Program-made: the position numbers and the translations under genes
NCBI GenBank assembly: GCA_945833805.1
Contig: CAMAGG010000003.1
Coordinates: forward strand, 1 to 38,431
Length of the DNA: 38,431 nt
Reading direction: 5' to 3'
Origin: an uncultured Clostridia bacterium
GTDB taxonomy: Bacteria > Bacillota > Clostridia > Oscillospirales > Ruminococcaceae
Notes under the pieces: model-generated
The model's input: the letters and a program-made list of their open reading frames with translations, nothing else
What the model was told of the DNA's origin: nothing
Databases searched by the model: none
Part shown: in pieces, positions 25,625 through 33,126 of the stretch
Layout: every line of letters begins with the position of its first letter
Numbering within the stretch: position 1 is the stretch's first letter

Positions 25625-28456
25625 ATGTCAGAGGATTACAACAACACACTTAATTTACCGGAAACCGACTTTCCGATGAGAGGTAATCTCCCCCAGAGAG
25701 AACCTGAGATGCTGGAAAAGTGGGAGCAGGATCGCCTGTACTATGCGCTTTCTGAGAAGAACAAGGGCAAGCCCTCCTATACCCTCCACGACGGACCTCC
25801 ATACGCAAACGGCAATATCCACATGGGTACTGCAATGAACAAGGTGTTAAAGGATATCATTGTTAAGTACAAGAGCATGACCGGGTACAACGCAAACTAT
25901 GTTCCCGGCTGGGACTGCCACGGTCTGCCTATCGAGCTTAAGGCGATAAAGCAGATCGGTCTTGACAGCGGCTCTATCGACCCGGTAACTCTCAGAAAGA
26001 GCTGCCGCGACTTTGCGCTGTCCTGCCTTGACGGTCAGAAGAAGCAGTTCAAGCGCCTTGGCGTATGGGGCGATTTCGACGATCCCTACCTCACCATAAA
26101 GCCGGAATTTGAGGCAAAGCAGGTCGAGGTTTTCGGCAAGATGATGCAGAAGGGCTACATCTACAAGGGTCTGAAGCCGGTTTACTGGTGCGCAGACTGC
26201 AACACTGCCCTTGCTGAAGCGGAGATCGAGTATCAGGACGATCCCTGCTACTCTATCTATGTAAAGTTCCCGATATCCGATTCAAAAGGCAAGTTTGACG
26301 ATCTCGGCATCGACCTTTCAAAGGCTTATGTTGTGATCTGGACTACCACCACATGGACTCTGCCGGGCAATCTTGCTATCTGTCTTGGTCCGAATTACGA
26401 ATACACCTTCGTTAAGGTAGAGGACGAGGAGAGCAAGTCTTTCGGCGAGTATCTGCTTATGGCCACCGACCTTGTTTCCACTGTTATGGAGGCAGTCGGA
26501 ATTAAGAAGTACTCCACGATGGGCAGCTTCCTCGGCTCTGAACTGGAGCTTATTGAAACCGATCACCCGTTCATGGGCAGAAAGTCCCCGGTAATTGTCG
26601 GCGACCATGTAACCCTCGACAGCGGTACCGGCTGCGTACACACCGCTCCGGGCTTTGGTCTTGAGGACTTTGAGGTCTGCAACAAGTACAAGGGAATGTT
26701 CAAGATCATCGTTCCTGTTGATGAAAAGGGAATTCTTACCGACGAAGCAGGCGATTTCAAGGGCTTAAAGACAGCAGACGCCAATAAGGCTATCGCGCAG
26801 CGTCTGGAGGACGACAACACCCTGCTCGCAATGCAGAAGATCGTCCACCCCTATCCTCACTGCTGGAGATGCCATGAGCCGATCATCTACCGCGCGACAG
26901 ATCAGTGGTTCTGCAACGTGGATATGTTCAAGGACGAAACTATCAAGGCGATTGAGGACGTAAAGTGGATCCCTGAATGGGGCGAGGAACGCATCAAGAA
27001 CATGGTAAGCATGCGCAGCGACTGGTGCATTTCCCGTCAGCGCCGCTGGGGTGTTCCTATCCCGATCCTCTACTGTCAGGACTGCGGCAAGACCGTTGTA
27101 AATGACAAGACTATCAAGGCGATTTCAGATATGTTCCGCAAGGAAAGCTCCGACGCATGGTATTCCAAGGATCCGTCCGAGTTCATTCCCGCAGATGTAA
27201 AGTGCGAGTGCGGCTGCAATAAATTCCGCAAGGAAATGGATATCTTCGACGTATGGTTCGATTCCGGCTGTACTCATGCGGCGGTTCTTGAGGAACGTCC
27301 GGAGCTTAGTTGGCCGGCTGACCTCTATCTTGAGGGCTGCGACCAGTACAGAGGCTGGTTCCAGAGCTCTCTGCTGACCTCAGTTGCGACCACAGGAAAG
27401 GCTCCGTACAAGGCTGTCTGCACCCACGGCTGGGTAGTTGACGGCAAGGGCGAGGTAATGCACAAATCCAAGGGCAACGTTGTGCTGCCTGAGGAGGTAA
27501 TCAGCAAGTACGGCGCTGACGTGCTCCGTCTTTGGGTAGCTTCTCTTGACTTCCATAACGATGTCCGCGTATCTCCTGAGATGCTCAAGCAGCTCTCCGA
27601 GGCTTACCGCAAGATCAGAAACACCGCCCGCTTCATTCTTGGCAACATCTGCAACCGCGGCGGCTTTGACCCGGATACCGAAATGGTTTCTCTGGATAAG
27701 CTTAGTGATATCGACAGATGGGCGCTGTCAAGACTTGATACAGTCATCGAAAAGGTAAAGGCTTCCTACGAAGCGTTTGACTTCTATCTCGCATATCACG
27801 CTATCCACAGCTTCTGTGTTGTCGATATGTCCAACTTCTATCTGGATATCGTCAAGGATACGCTGTACTGCTGCGCTGAGAAGTCCGAGGAAAGAAAGGC
27901 AGTCCAGACCACAATGTATATCATTCTGGATTCGCTGGTAAAGCTGGTTGCGCCTATCTTAACCTTTACTTCTGACGAGATCTGGAAGTTCATGCCCCAC
28001 AAGTCCACAGACGACCTGAGAGGCGTTCCTTTCAACCAGATGCCTGAAAAGACCGGAGTAACCGCTGACGCTGCGTTTGAAGCAAAGTGGAGCAAGATCC
28101 ACGCAGTCCGGGACGACGTGCTGAAGGCACTTGAGGAAAAGAGAACCGCAGGGGTTATTGGCAAGCCTCTTGACGCAGGTCTTGTTATCTATGCAGACGA
28201 AGCGAACTTCAAGGAGCTTTCCTCCTACAACGAGCTTACTCAGGCTTTCTCGGTATCCTATGTAAATGTTAAGCCCGCTTCCGAGGGCGAGGGCGAGTTC
28301 AAGGGCGCTGTCGAGGGTGTAACTATCACCGTTGAGAAGGCGGCAGGCGAGATGTGCGAGCGCTGCTGGAGCCACGCTCCGACAGTAGGCACTGACGCTC
28401 AGTTCCCGCACCTTTGCGCACGCTGTGCGGCGGTTATGAAGCTCAACTTAGGCTGA
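25625..28456 (+). CDS. ileS: Isoleucyl-tRNA synthetase
   Basis: 943 residues, full length. The class I signature appears as HMGT at 66-69 in GPPYANGNIHMGTAMNK. The KMSKS loop is in the variant form MHKSKGN near 612-617. The editing domain, the DIFDVWFDSG segment and the C-terminal zinc site (CERC...CARC) are present. An AAGGAG ribosome binding site sits 8 bases before the ATG. The gap to divIVA is only 53 bases and contains a 7-bp hairpin (25578-25593), so there is no room for a T-box leader. Transcription is therefore probably from upstream. Confidence 0.96.
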   Translation: MSEDYNNTLNLPETDFPMRGNLPQREPEMLEKWEQDRLYYALSEKNKGKPSYTLHDGPPYANGNIHMGTAMNKVLKDIIVKYKSMTGYNANYVPGWDCHGLPIELKAIKQIGLDSGSIDPVTLRKSCRDFALSCLDGQKKQFKRLGVWGDFDDPYLTIKPEFEAKQVEVFGKMMQKGYIYKGLKPVYWCADCNTALAEAEIEYQDDPCYSIYVKFPISDSKGKFDDLGIDLSKAYVVIWTTTTWTLPGNLAICLGPNYEYTFVKVEDEESKSFGEYLLMATDLVSTVMEAVGIKKYSTMGSFLGSELELIETDHPFMGRKSPVIVGDHVTLDSGTGCVHTAPGFGLEDFEVCNKYKGMFKIIVPVDEKGILTDEAGDFKGLKTADANKAIAQRLEDDNTLLAMQKIVHPYPHCWRCHEPIIYRATDQWFCNVDMFKDETIKAIEDVKWIPEWGEERIKNMVSMRSDWCISRQRRWGVPIPILYCQDCGKTVVNDKTIKAISDMFRKESSDAWYSKDPSEFIPADVKCECGCNKFRKEMDIFDVWFDSGCTHAAVLEERPELSWPADLYLEGCDQYRGWFQSSLLTSVATTGKAPYKAVCTHGWVVDGKGEVMHKSKGNVVLPEEVISKYGADVLRLWVASLDFHNDVRVSPEMLKQLSEAYRKIRNTARFILGNICNRGGFDPDTEMVSLDKLSDIDRWALSRLDTVIEKVKASYEAFDFYLAYHAIHSFCVVDMSNFYLDIVKDTLYCCAEKSEERKAVQTTMYIILDSLVKLVAPILTFTSDEIWKFMPHKSTDDLRGVPFNQMPEKTGVTADAAFEAKWSKIHAVRDDVLKALEEKRTAGVIGKPLDAGLVIYADEANFKELSSYNELTQAFSVSYVNVKPASEGEGEFKGAVEGVTITVEKAAGEMCERCWSHAPTVGTDAQFPHLCARCAAVMKLNLG

Positions 28457-28467
28457 TAAAAATTCCG

Positions 28468-28502
28468 GCAGGGAAGGGATTTATTCCCTTTCCTGCTTTT
28501 TT
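28468..28502 (+). terminator. Intrinsic terminator after ileS
   Basis: A 12-bp stem (28468-28479/28485-28496) with one G-U pair and a 5-base loop is followed by six T. It begins 12 bases after the ileS stop and separates it from lspA. Confidence 0.85.
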
Positions 28503-28540
28503 GTGTGAAAGAAAAAGCTGTTTTCGGGGAAAGTTATGAT

Positions 28541-29113
28541 ATGAGAGCATTTTTGAGCAAATACAGGCAGTTTGCCGCGCTGCTTCTGGCGGCGGCTATT
28601 GTGGGAATTGACCAGCTTACCAAGTGGCTGGTGTCTTCCAACATGGAGATGTACAAGGCGCTTAACCTCATCAAGATCGGGGATACAGAGGTTCTGAACC
28701 TCTATTACTGCACCAACAACGGCTCTGCGTTCAGCATGATGGAGGGAAAGACTGCATTCCTGATCGTGGTCACTTCGGTGGTAATTCTCGTGCTTATAGC
28801 CGGGCTTCTGCTGAAGAAGATACGCCGCGCGCCGTATGTGATTTCAGTGTCGCTTATCATCGGCGGCGGTGTCGGCAATCTTATTGACAGAATATTCAAC
28901 GGCGGCAGCGTCGTGGATTTCATCGATGTCCGGATAATCAATTTCCCTATCTTCAATTTCGCGGATATCTGCGCGGTCGTGGGAGGAATTCTGTTGTGCC
29001 TGTTCGTGATAATTGACGAGGTAAAGGAGTCAAGGGCGAAAAAGGTACAGAAATCTGCTTCGCCTGATAACACCGCGCAGGACGGAGAGCCGGGCGAAAA
29101 TGGACAGAATTGA
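28541..29113 (+). CDS. lspA: Lipoprotein signal peptidase (signal peptidase II)
   Basis: 190 residues from the ATG at 28541, preceded by GGGGAAAG. A GTG at 28505 lies in the T-run of the terminator and lacks a ribosome binding site. LspA is a membrane aspartyl protease that removes signal peptides from prolipoproteins. Four hydrophobic segments are visible. The catalytic Asp pair is Asp 116 in GNLIDRI and Asp 142 in NFADI, with DQLTKW near the N-terminus. The hydrophilic tail after about residue 165 is longer than usual. It overlaps the next gene by 14 bases. Confidence 0.95.
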   Translation: MRAFLSKYRQFAALLLAAAIVGIDQLTKWLVSSNMEMYKALNLIKIGDTEVLNLYYCTNNGSAFSMMEGKTAFLIVVTSVVILVLIAGLLLKKIRRAPYVISVSLIIGGGVGNLIDRIFNGGSVVDFIDVRIINFPIFNFADICAVVGGILLCLFVIIDEVKESRAKKVQKSASPDNTAQDGEPGENGQN

Positions 29114-29996
29114 GCTTTTCGCCAACGGCGGCGTGCGTCTGGATAAGCTTATCTCAGACGGAACGGAGCTTTCCCGGAGCGCGGCAGTAAGGCTTATTGA
29201 GCAGGGAAACGTGCTGGTGAACGGCAGTCCCTGCGGGAAAAAGGACATTCCGGCGGCGGGGGCACTGATTGAGATAACGCTCCCGGAACCCCAGAGCGCG
29301 GATATTATTCCGGAGGACATTCCGTTGGAGATAGTCTATGAGGACGCAGATCTTCTGGTGGTGAACAAGCCAAAGGGCGTGGTAGTCCACCCGGCGGCGG
29401 GGCATTACTCCGGGACGCTTGTTAATGCGCTGATGTTCCACTGCGGCGAAAGCCTTTCCGGAATAAACGGCGAGATACGTCCGGGGATAGTCCACCGTAT
29501 CGACAAGGACACAAGCGGTTTGCTCATGGTGGCGAAGAACGATTTCTCCCACCTTGCGCTATCGGAGCAGATAAAGGCGCACAGCTTCACCAGAGAATAT
29601 GAAACCGTGGTCTGCGGCTCTATAAAAGAGGACGGCATGGTAAACGCTCCGATAGGGCGGCACAAGACCGACCGCAAGAAGATGTGCGTAACTGCCGAGA
29701 ATTCAAGGGAAGCGGTGACGCATTATTTCGTGCTGGAGAGGTTCGCAGGATACACTCATCTGAGAATAAGGCTTGAAACAGGGCGCACCCACCAGATAAG
29801 GGTGCACATGGCGTACCTCGGACACCCGGTAGCCGGAGATCCGGTCTACGGAAACGGAAAACCTGCGTGGCTTGAGGGGCAGTGCCTCCACGCGAAGAAG
29901 ATAGGTTTTGTCCACCCGCGCACCGGGGAATATTTGGAGTTCGACAGCGAATTGCCGGATTATTTCAGAAAATTCTTAAAAAGCATAGAGGGCTGA
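29100..29996 (+). CDS. RluD-family 23S rRNA pseudouridine synthase
   Basis: 298 residues. An N-terminal S4 domain (VRLDKLISDGTELSRSAAVRL) precedes a pseudouridine synthase domain with LLVVNKPKGVVVHPA and the catalytic motif HRIDKDTSGL (Asp 135). GRTHQIRVH and GDPVYG lie in the C-terminal half. The architecture matches RluD/YlyB, commonly next to lspA in Firmicutes, which modifies helix 69 of 23S rRNA in its best-known member. The exact target is inferred. The start overlaps lspA by 14 bases, implying coupling. Confidence 0.93.
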   Translation: MDRIELFANGGVRLDKLISDGTELSRSAAVRLIEQGNVLVNGSPCGKKDIPAAGALIEITLPEPQSADIIPEDIPLEIVYEDADLLVVNKPKGVVVHPAAGHYSGTLVNALMFHCGESLSGINGEIRPGIVHRIDKDTSGLLMVAKNDFSHLALSEQIKAHSFTREYETVVCGSIKEDGMVNAPIGRHKTDRKKMCVTAENSREAVTHYFVLERFAGYTHLRIRLETGRTHQIRVHMAYLGHPVAGDPVYGNGKPAWLEGQCLHAKKIGFVHPRTGEYLEFDSELPDYFRKFLKSIEG

Positions 29997-29999
29997 TAA

Positions 30000-30806
30000 A
30001 TGGATTTCAGCAAGGTAATACTGATGACAGACCTTGACGGAACGCTTCTCACCGACGAAAAGCGCATTCTGCCGGAGGATCTGGCTGCAATTGACCGCTT
30101 CCGTAAGGGCGGCGGTATTTTTACGATGGCGACCGGGCGGGGGTACTCAATGGCGCGCTCCGTTGCGGAGAAGCTGGAACTTGACGCTCCGGCGGTATTG
30201 TTCAACGGCGCGGCGGTGTTCGATTTCAAGCAGGATAAATTCCTGTGGCGCTGCGAGATAGGCGGGCAGGCGGTGGACATCATAAACCGCATTGCGGAGC
30301 GCTTCCCGGACGTTGGTGTGGAGGTCTTGCAGGAGCACACCGTGTTCGTACCGTTCCTGAACGAAACAGAGCAGTGGCACCTTGATTTAGAGAGCGTTCA
30401 CCCGGACAAGCGACAGCTGGAGGATATTCCAGCAGGGGGCTGGTTGAAGGTGCTGTTCGCCTATCCTCCGGAAAAACTGGACGGACTGGAGAGATTCGTG
30501 CGGGAATGTCCGGAATTGCAGGGAGTACAGTGGGTGCGTTCCGCACCGATGTTCTTCGAATGTCTGCCGAAAGGTATCGACAAGTCCGCAGGCTTTCGGG
30601 AGTTGATACGCATTGTCGGCGCACAGGACAGATTCACCGTGGCGGCGGGGGACTTCATGAACGACCTCGCCATGATAAAGCAGGCAGACCTCGGCGCGGC
30701 GGTAGCTTCCGCGCAGCCGGAGGTCAAGGCGGGCGCAGACATAGTTCTGTGCGACAATAATTCCGGAGCAATGGCTCAGCTTATCGACTATATTGAAAGG
30801 TTGTGA
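30000..30806 (+). CDS. Cof-type HAD-family hydrolase
   Basis: 268 residues. Catalytic motif I is DLDGTLL with Asp 11 and Asp 13. Motif II lies in the TMATGRG segment, a Lys occurs in LPKGIDKSAG, and motif IV is in AGDFMNDLAMI. A C2-type cap between about 85 and 185 identifies subfamily IIB (Cof-like), which dephosphorylates sugar phosphates and other small phosphorylated metabolites. The substrate is unknown. The start lies 4 bases after the pseudouridine synthase stop, so it belongs to the same transcript. Confidence 0.92.
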   Translation: MDFSKVILMTDLDGTLLTDEKRILPEDLAAIDRFRKGGGIFTMATGRGYSMARSVAEKLELDAPAVLFNGAAVFDFKQDKFLWRCEIGGQAVDIINRIAERFPDVGVEVLQEHTVFVPFLNETEQWHLDLESVHPDKRQLEDIPAGGWLKVLFAYPPEKLDGLERFVRECPELQGVQWVRSAPMFFECLPKGIDKSAGFRELIRIVGAQDRFTVAAGDFMNDLAMIKQADLGAAVASAQPEVKAGADIVLCDNNSGAMAQLIDYIERL

Positions 30807-30811
30807 AAACT

Positions 30812-30946
30812 ATGCAGATGATGGTTTTTGTTCAAAGCGATTTGGATATGGACGAGCTTAACACGATGTTTGAGGATGGCTGGCGGCTGGTCAGCATGGT
30901 TGCGGCTGCCGGGGGCGGCGTTTATGCTGTGATTGAAAAGAACTGA
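30812..30946 (+). CDS. 44-residue protein resembling DUF4177
   Basis: A short ORF begins 6 bases after the HAD gene, with AAAGG as a rather distant ribosome binding site. It reads MQMMVFVQSDLD, then MDELNTMFEDGWRLVSM, then a Gly-rich strand and VYAVIEKN. The pattern of a short strand, a helix, GWRLVS and a last strand is that of small DUF4177-like proteins (LN..G..GWELVS). It is complete and in frame with a double stop region (TGATAA). Coding is plausible, the function unknown. Confidence 0.55.
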   Translation: MQMMVFVQSDLDMDELNTMFEDGWRLVSMVAAAGGGVYAVIEKN

Positions 30947-30984
30947 TAAAGCAGCGCGACCTTGATGATTCGGGAGGATCCATA

Positions 30985-31068
30985 ATGAAAAAGGCTGTCC
31001 GCGGGCTGAAAATCACAGGCATTGTGCTGCTGTGCCTGCCGTTTGTGGACAGTATTGTGGAGCATTAA
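30985..31068 (+). CDS. Possible 27-residue membrane micropeptide
   Basis: A tiny ORF starting with a basic head (KKAVRGLK) and a hydrophobic run (ITGIVLLCLPFV), ending DSIVEH. Its ribosome binding site GGGAGGA (30972-30978) is strong and well spaced, the main reason to list it. It could form a single membrane helix. It may equally be a leader peptide, or a chance ORF with a good ribosome binding site. Confidence 0.35.
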   Translation: MKKAVRGLKITGIVLLCLPFVDSIVEH

Positions 31069-31126
31069 GCAATACAGGGGATATCAGCAATGATCCCAAT
31101 GATCTTGAGAACAAGTAAGTTTATTC

Positions 31127-31168
31127 AGCGGAAAACCGCTTGATATATAGCTAAAAGGGCGAAAGCCC
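31127..31168 (+). promoter_or_regulatory. Two tetraloop hairpins upstream of transketolase
   Basis: A 5-bp stem with an AAAA loop (31127-31140) and a 4-bp GGGC/GCCC stem with a GAAA tetraloop (31157-31168) lie 16 bases apart, just before the ribosome binding site AGGAGG. No T-run follows either one. They may stabilise the leader or form part of a small regulatory fold. I recognise no known class. Confidence 0.4.
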
Positions 31169-31189
31169 ATAAAATCACAGGAGGTCTAT

Positions 31190-32035
31190 ATGGACGCATT
31201 ACTGAAAAAGCAGCTTGAGATCGCTGCAACAAAGGTCAGAATGGGCGTGATCGAGGGTGTTCACAGCGCTAAGGCTGGTCACCCCGGAGGATCGCTCTCC
31301 GTTGCTGACACACTGACTTACCTTTATATGCACCGCATGAATGTTGACCCGAAAAATCCGGATATGCCCGACAGGGACAGACTGGTGCTTTCAAAGGGTC
31401 ATACCGCTCCGGCGCTGTATGCAGTGCTTGCTGAGAGAGGATTTTTCCCTGCTGAGGAGCTTAAGACCCTGCGTAAGATCGGATCAAGACTTCAGGGACA
31501 CCCCTCCATGGGCAAGCTTCCCGGAATCGACATGAGCACCGGCTCTCTCGGACAGGGTATTTCCACTGCCTGCGGAATGGCGCTTTCCGGCAAGATCTCC
31601 AACGAGATCTACAAGGTTTACGCAGTTCTCGGCGACGGCGAGATCGAAGAGGGACAGGTATGGGAGGCTGCAATGTTCGCGGCTCACTATAAGCTGGACA
31701 ATCTGGTCGCAGTAGTTGATAACAACGGGCTTCAGATCGACGGCAGGATCGACGAGGTAATGTCCCCCTATCCCATTGATGAGAAGTTCAAGGCGTTCGG
31801 CTGGCACGTCATCAACGTTGACGACGCTCACGACTTTGACAAGCTGGAAAAGGCTTTCAATGAGGCTGAAACCGTGCTCAACCAGCCCACAGTTATTATT
31901 CAGAAGTCAGTCAAGGGCAAGGGCGTTTCCTATATGGAAAATCAGGTCGGCTGGCACGGCAAGGCTCCCAACGACGAGGAATACGCAGTTGCGATAAAGG
32001 AACTCAGCGACCACCTCGCAGAGCTTGAGAAGTAA
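31190..32035 (+). CDS. Transketolase, N-terminal subunit
   Basis: 281 residues covering the thiamine diphosphate half of transketolase, which in many anaerobes is split into two polypeptides. HPGGSLS (His 31), KGH (His 71) and STGSLGQG are present. The thiamine-pyrophosphate motif begins GDGEIEEGQVWEA near 149 and ends in VDNNGLQ. The enzyme moves two-carbon units between sugar phosphates in the non-oxidative pentose phosphate pathway. AGGAGG lies 8 bases from the ATG. The C-terminal subunit follows after 26 bases. Confidence 0.95.
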   Translation: MDALLKKQLEIAATKVRMGVIEGVHSAKAGHPGGSLSVADTLTYLYMHRMNVDPKNPDMPDRDRLVLSKGHTAPALYAVLAERGFFPAEELKTLRKIGSRLQGHPSMGKLPGIDMSTGSLGQGISTACGMALSGKISNEIYKVYAVLGDGEIEEGQVWEAAMFAAHYKLDNLVAVVDNNGLQIDGRIDEVMSPYPIDEKFKAFGWHVINVDDAHDFDKLEKAFNEAETVLNQPTVIIQKSVKGKGVSYMENQVGWHGKAPNDEEYAVAIKELSDHLAELEK

Positions 32036-32061
32036 TAAACATCGAAAGGAACATTTCAGAT

Positions 32062-32997
32062 ATGGAAAAGAAAGCAACCCGTGACAGCTACGGCGAAGCG
32101 CTTGTAATGCTCGCCGAAAAGCGCCCCGACCTTGTAGTGCTGGACGCAGACCTTGCGGCGGCTACCAAGACCGGAACCTTTAAAAAGGCATATCCTGACA
32201 AATTCTTTGACTGCGGTATCGCAGAAGCTAATATGATGGGCGTTGCGGCAGGTATCGCAAGCACCGGAAAGCTCGTATTTGCAAGCTCCTTTGCAATGTT
32301 CGCGTCCGGCAGAGCGTTTGAGATCGTCCGCAACAGCATAGGCTACCCCCACCTCAACGTAAAGATCGGAGCTACCCACGCAGGTATTTCCGTAGGCGAG
32401 GACGGAGCCTCCCACCAGTGCAACGAGGATATCGCGCTGATGAGAGCTATTCCCGGAATGACCGTCATCAATCCGGCTGATGATGTCGAGGCAAAGGCGG
32501 CGGTTCTTGCAATGGCTGATTATGTAGGCCCGACCTACATGAGATTTGGAAGACTGGCAGTTCCGATCTTCAACGACCCGTCAACCTACAAGTTTGAGGT
32601 AGGCAAGGGAATTCAGATAAAGGACGGCAAGGACGTTACCATTATTGCCACCGGTCTTATGGTAGCTGAGGCGATCGAGGCAGGCAAGGCTCTTGCGGAG
32701 CAGGGAATTGACGCCCGTATAATCAATATCCACACAATCAAGCCCATTGACCGCGAGATCATTGTCAAGGCGGCAAAAGAAACCGGAAAGATCATCACCG
32801 TTGAGGAGCACAGCATTATCGGCGGTCTTGGCTCTGCGGTGGCTGATGTAGTTACTGAGGAATGCCCCGTTCCGGTAATCAAGATCGGCGTAAAGGACGT
32901 GTTCGGTCACTCCGGTCCTGCGGTAGACCTGCTCAAGGAGTTCGGTCTTTGCGCGGAGAATATCGTGGCGGTAACTAAGGCGGCACTCGGCAAGTAA
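32062..32997 (+). CDS. Transketolase, C-terminal subunit
   Basis: 311 residues with the pyrimidine-binding domain of transketolase, including the cofactor-activating Glu 55 in DCGIAEANMMG, and THAGISVGEDGASHQ in the active-site loop. The C-terminal domain has TIIATGLMVAEAIEAG and GKIITVEEHSIIGGLGSAV. It works as a complex with the product of the preceding gene. DXP synthase is an alternative for such halves, but the split form with these motifs fits transketolase better. A terminator closes the pair. Confidence 0.94.
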   Translation: MEKKATRDSYGEALVMLAEKRPDLVVLDADLAAATKTGTFKKAYPDKFFDCGIAEANMMGVAAGIASTGKLVFASSFAMFASGRAFEIVRNSIGYPHLNVKIGATHAGISVGEDGASHQCNEDIALMRAIPGMTVINPADDVEAKAAVLAMADYVGPTYMRFGRLAVPIFNDPSTYKFEVGKGIQIKDGKDVTIIATGLMVAEAIEAGKALAEQGIDARIINIHTIKPIDREIIVKAAKETGKIITVEEHSIIGGLGSAVADVVTEECPVPVIKIGVKDVFGHSGPAVDLLKEFGLCAENIVAVTKAALGK

Positions 32998-33012
32998 TTT
33001 TTGTTGAGAATT

Positions 33013-33045
33013 TCGGGCTGATTTTCGGGTCAGCCCGACTTTTTT
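33013..33045 (+). terminator. Intrinsic terminator after transketolase
   Basis: A perfect 9-bp stem (33013-33021/33030-33038) with an 8-base loop is followed by C and six T. It separates the transketolase operon from the ECF sigma module. Confidence 0.88.
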
Positions 33046-33054
33046 ATGTCTCAA

Positions 33055-33103
33055 TGTAACCTTTTATGAACTCAGCCTGTTATATTAGTTGAAAGATAAC
33101 AGG
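33055..33103 (+). promoter_or_regulatory. Putative ECF-type promoter with overlapping perfect dyad
   Basis: TGTAACCTTT at 33055-33064 looks like the AAC-containing -35 of extracytoplasmic-function sigma promoters. CTGT follows at 33077-33080, exactly 16 bases after TGTAAC. A perfect 8-bp inverted repeat (33076-33083/33096-33103, 12-base loop) covers this -10 region and the likely transcription start. No sigma-A promoter of similar quality is visible before the gene at 33127. Confidence 0.5.
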
Positions 33104-33126
33104 ACTGTGCAGAAAGGAATGTAATT

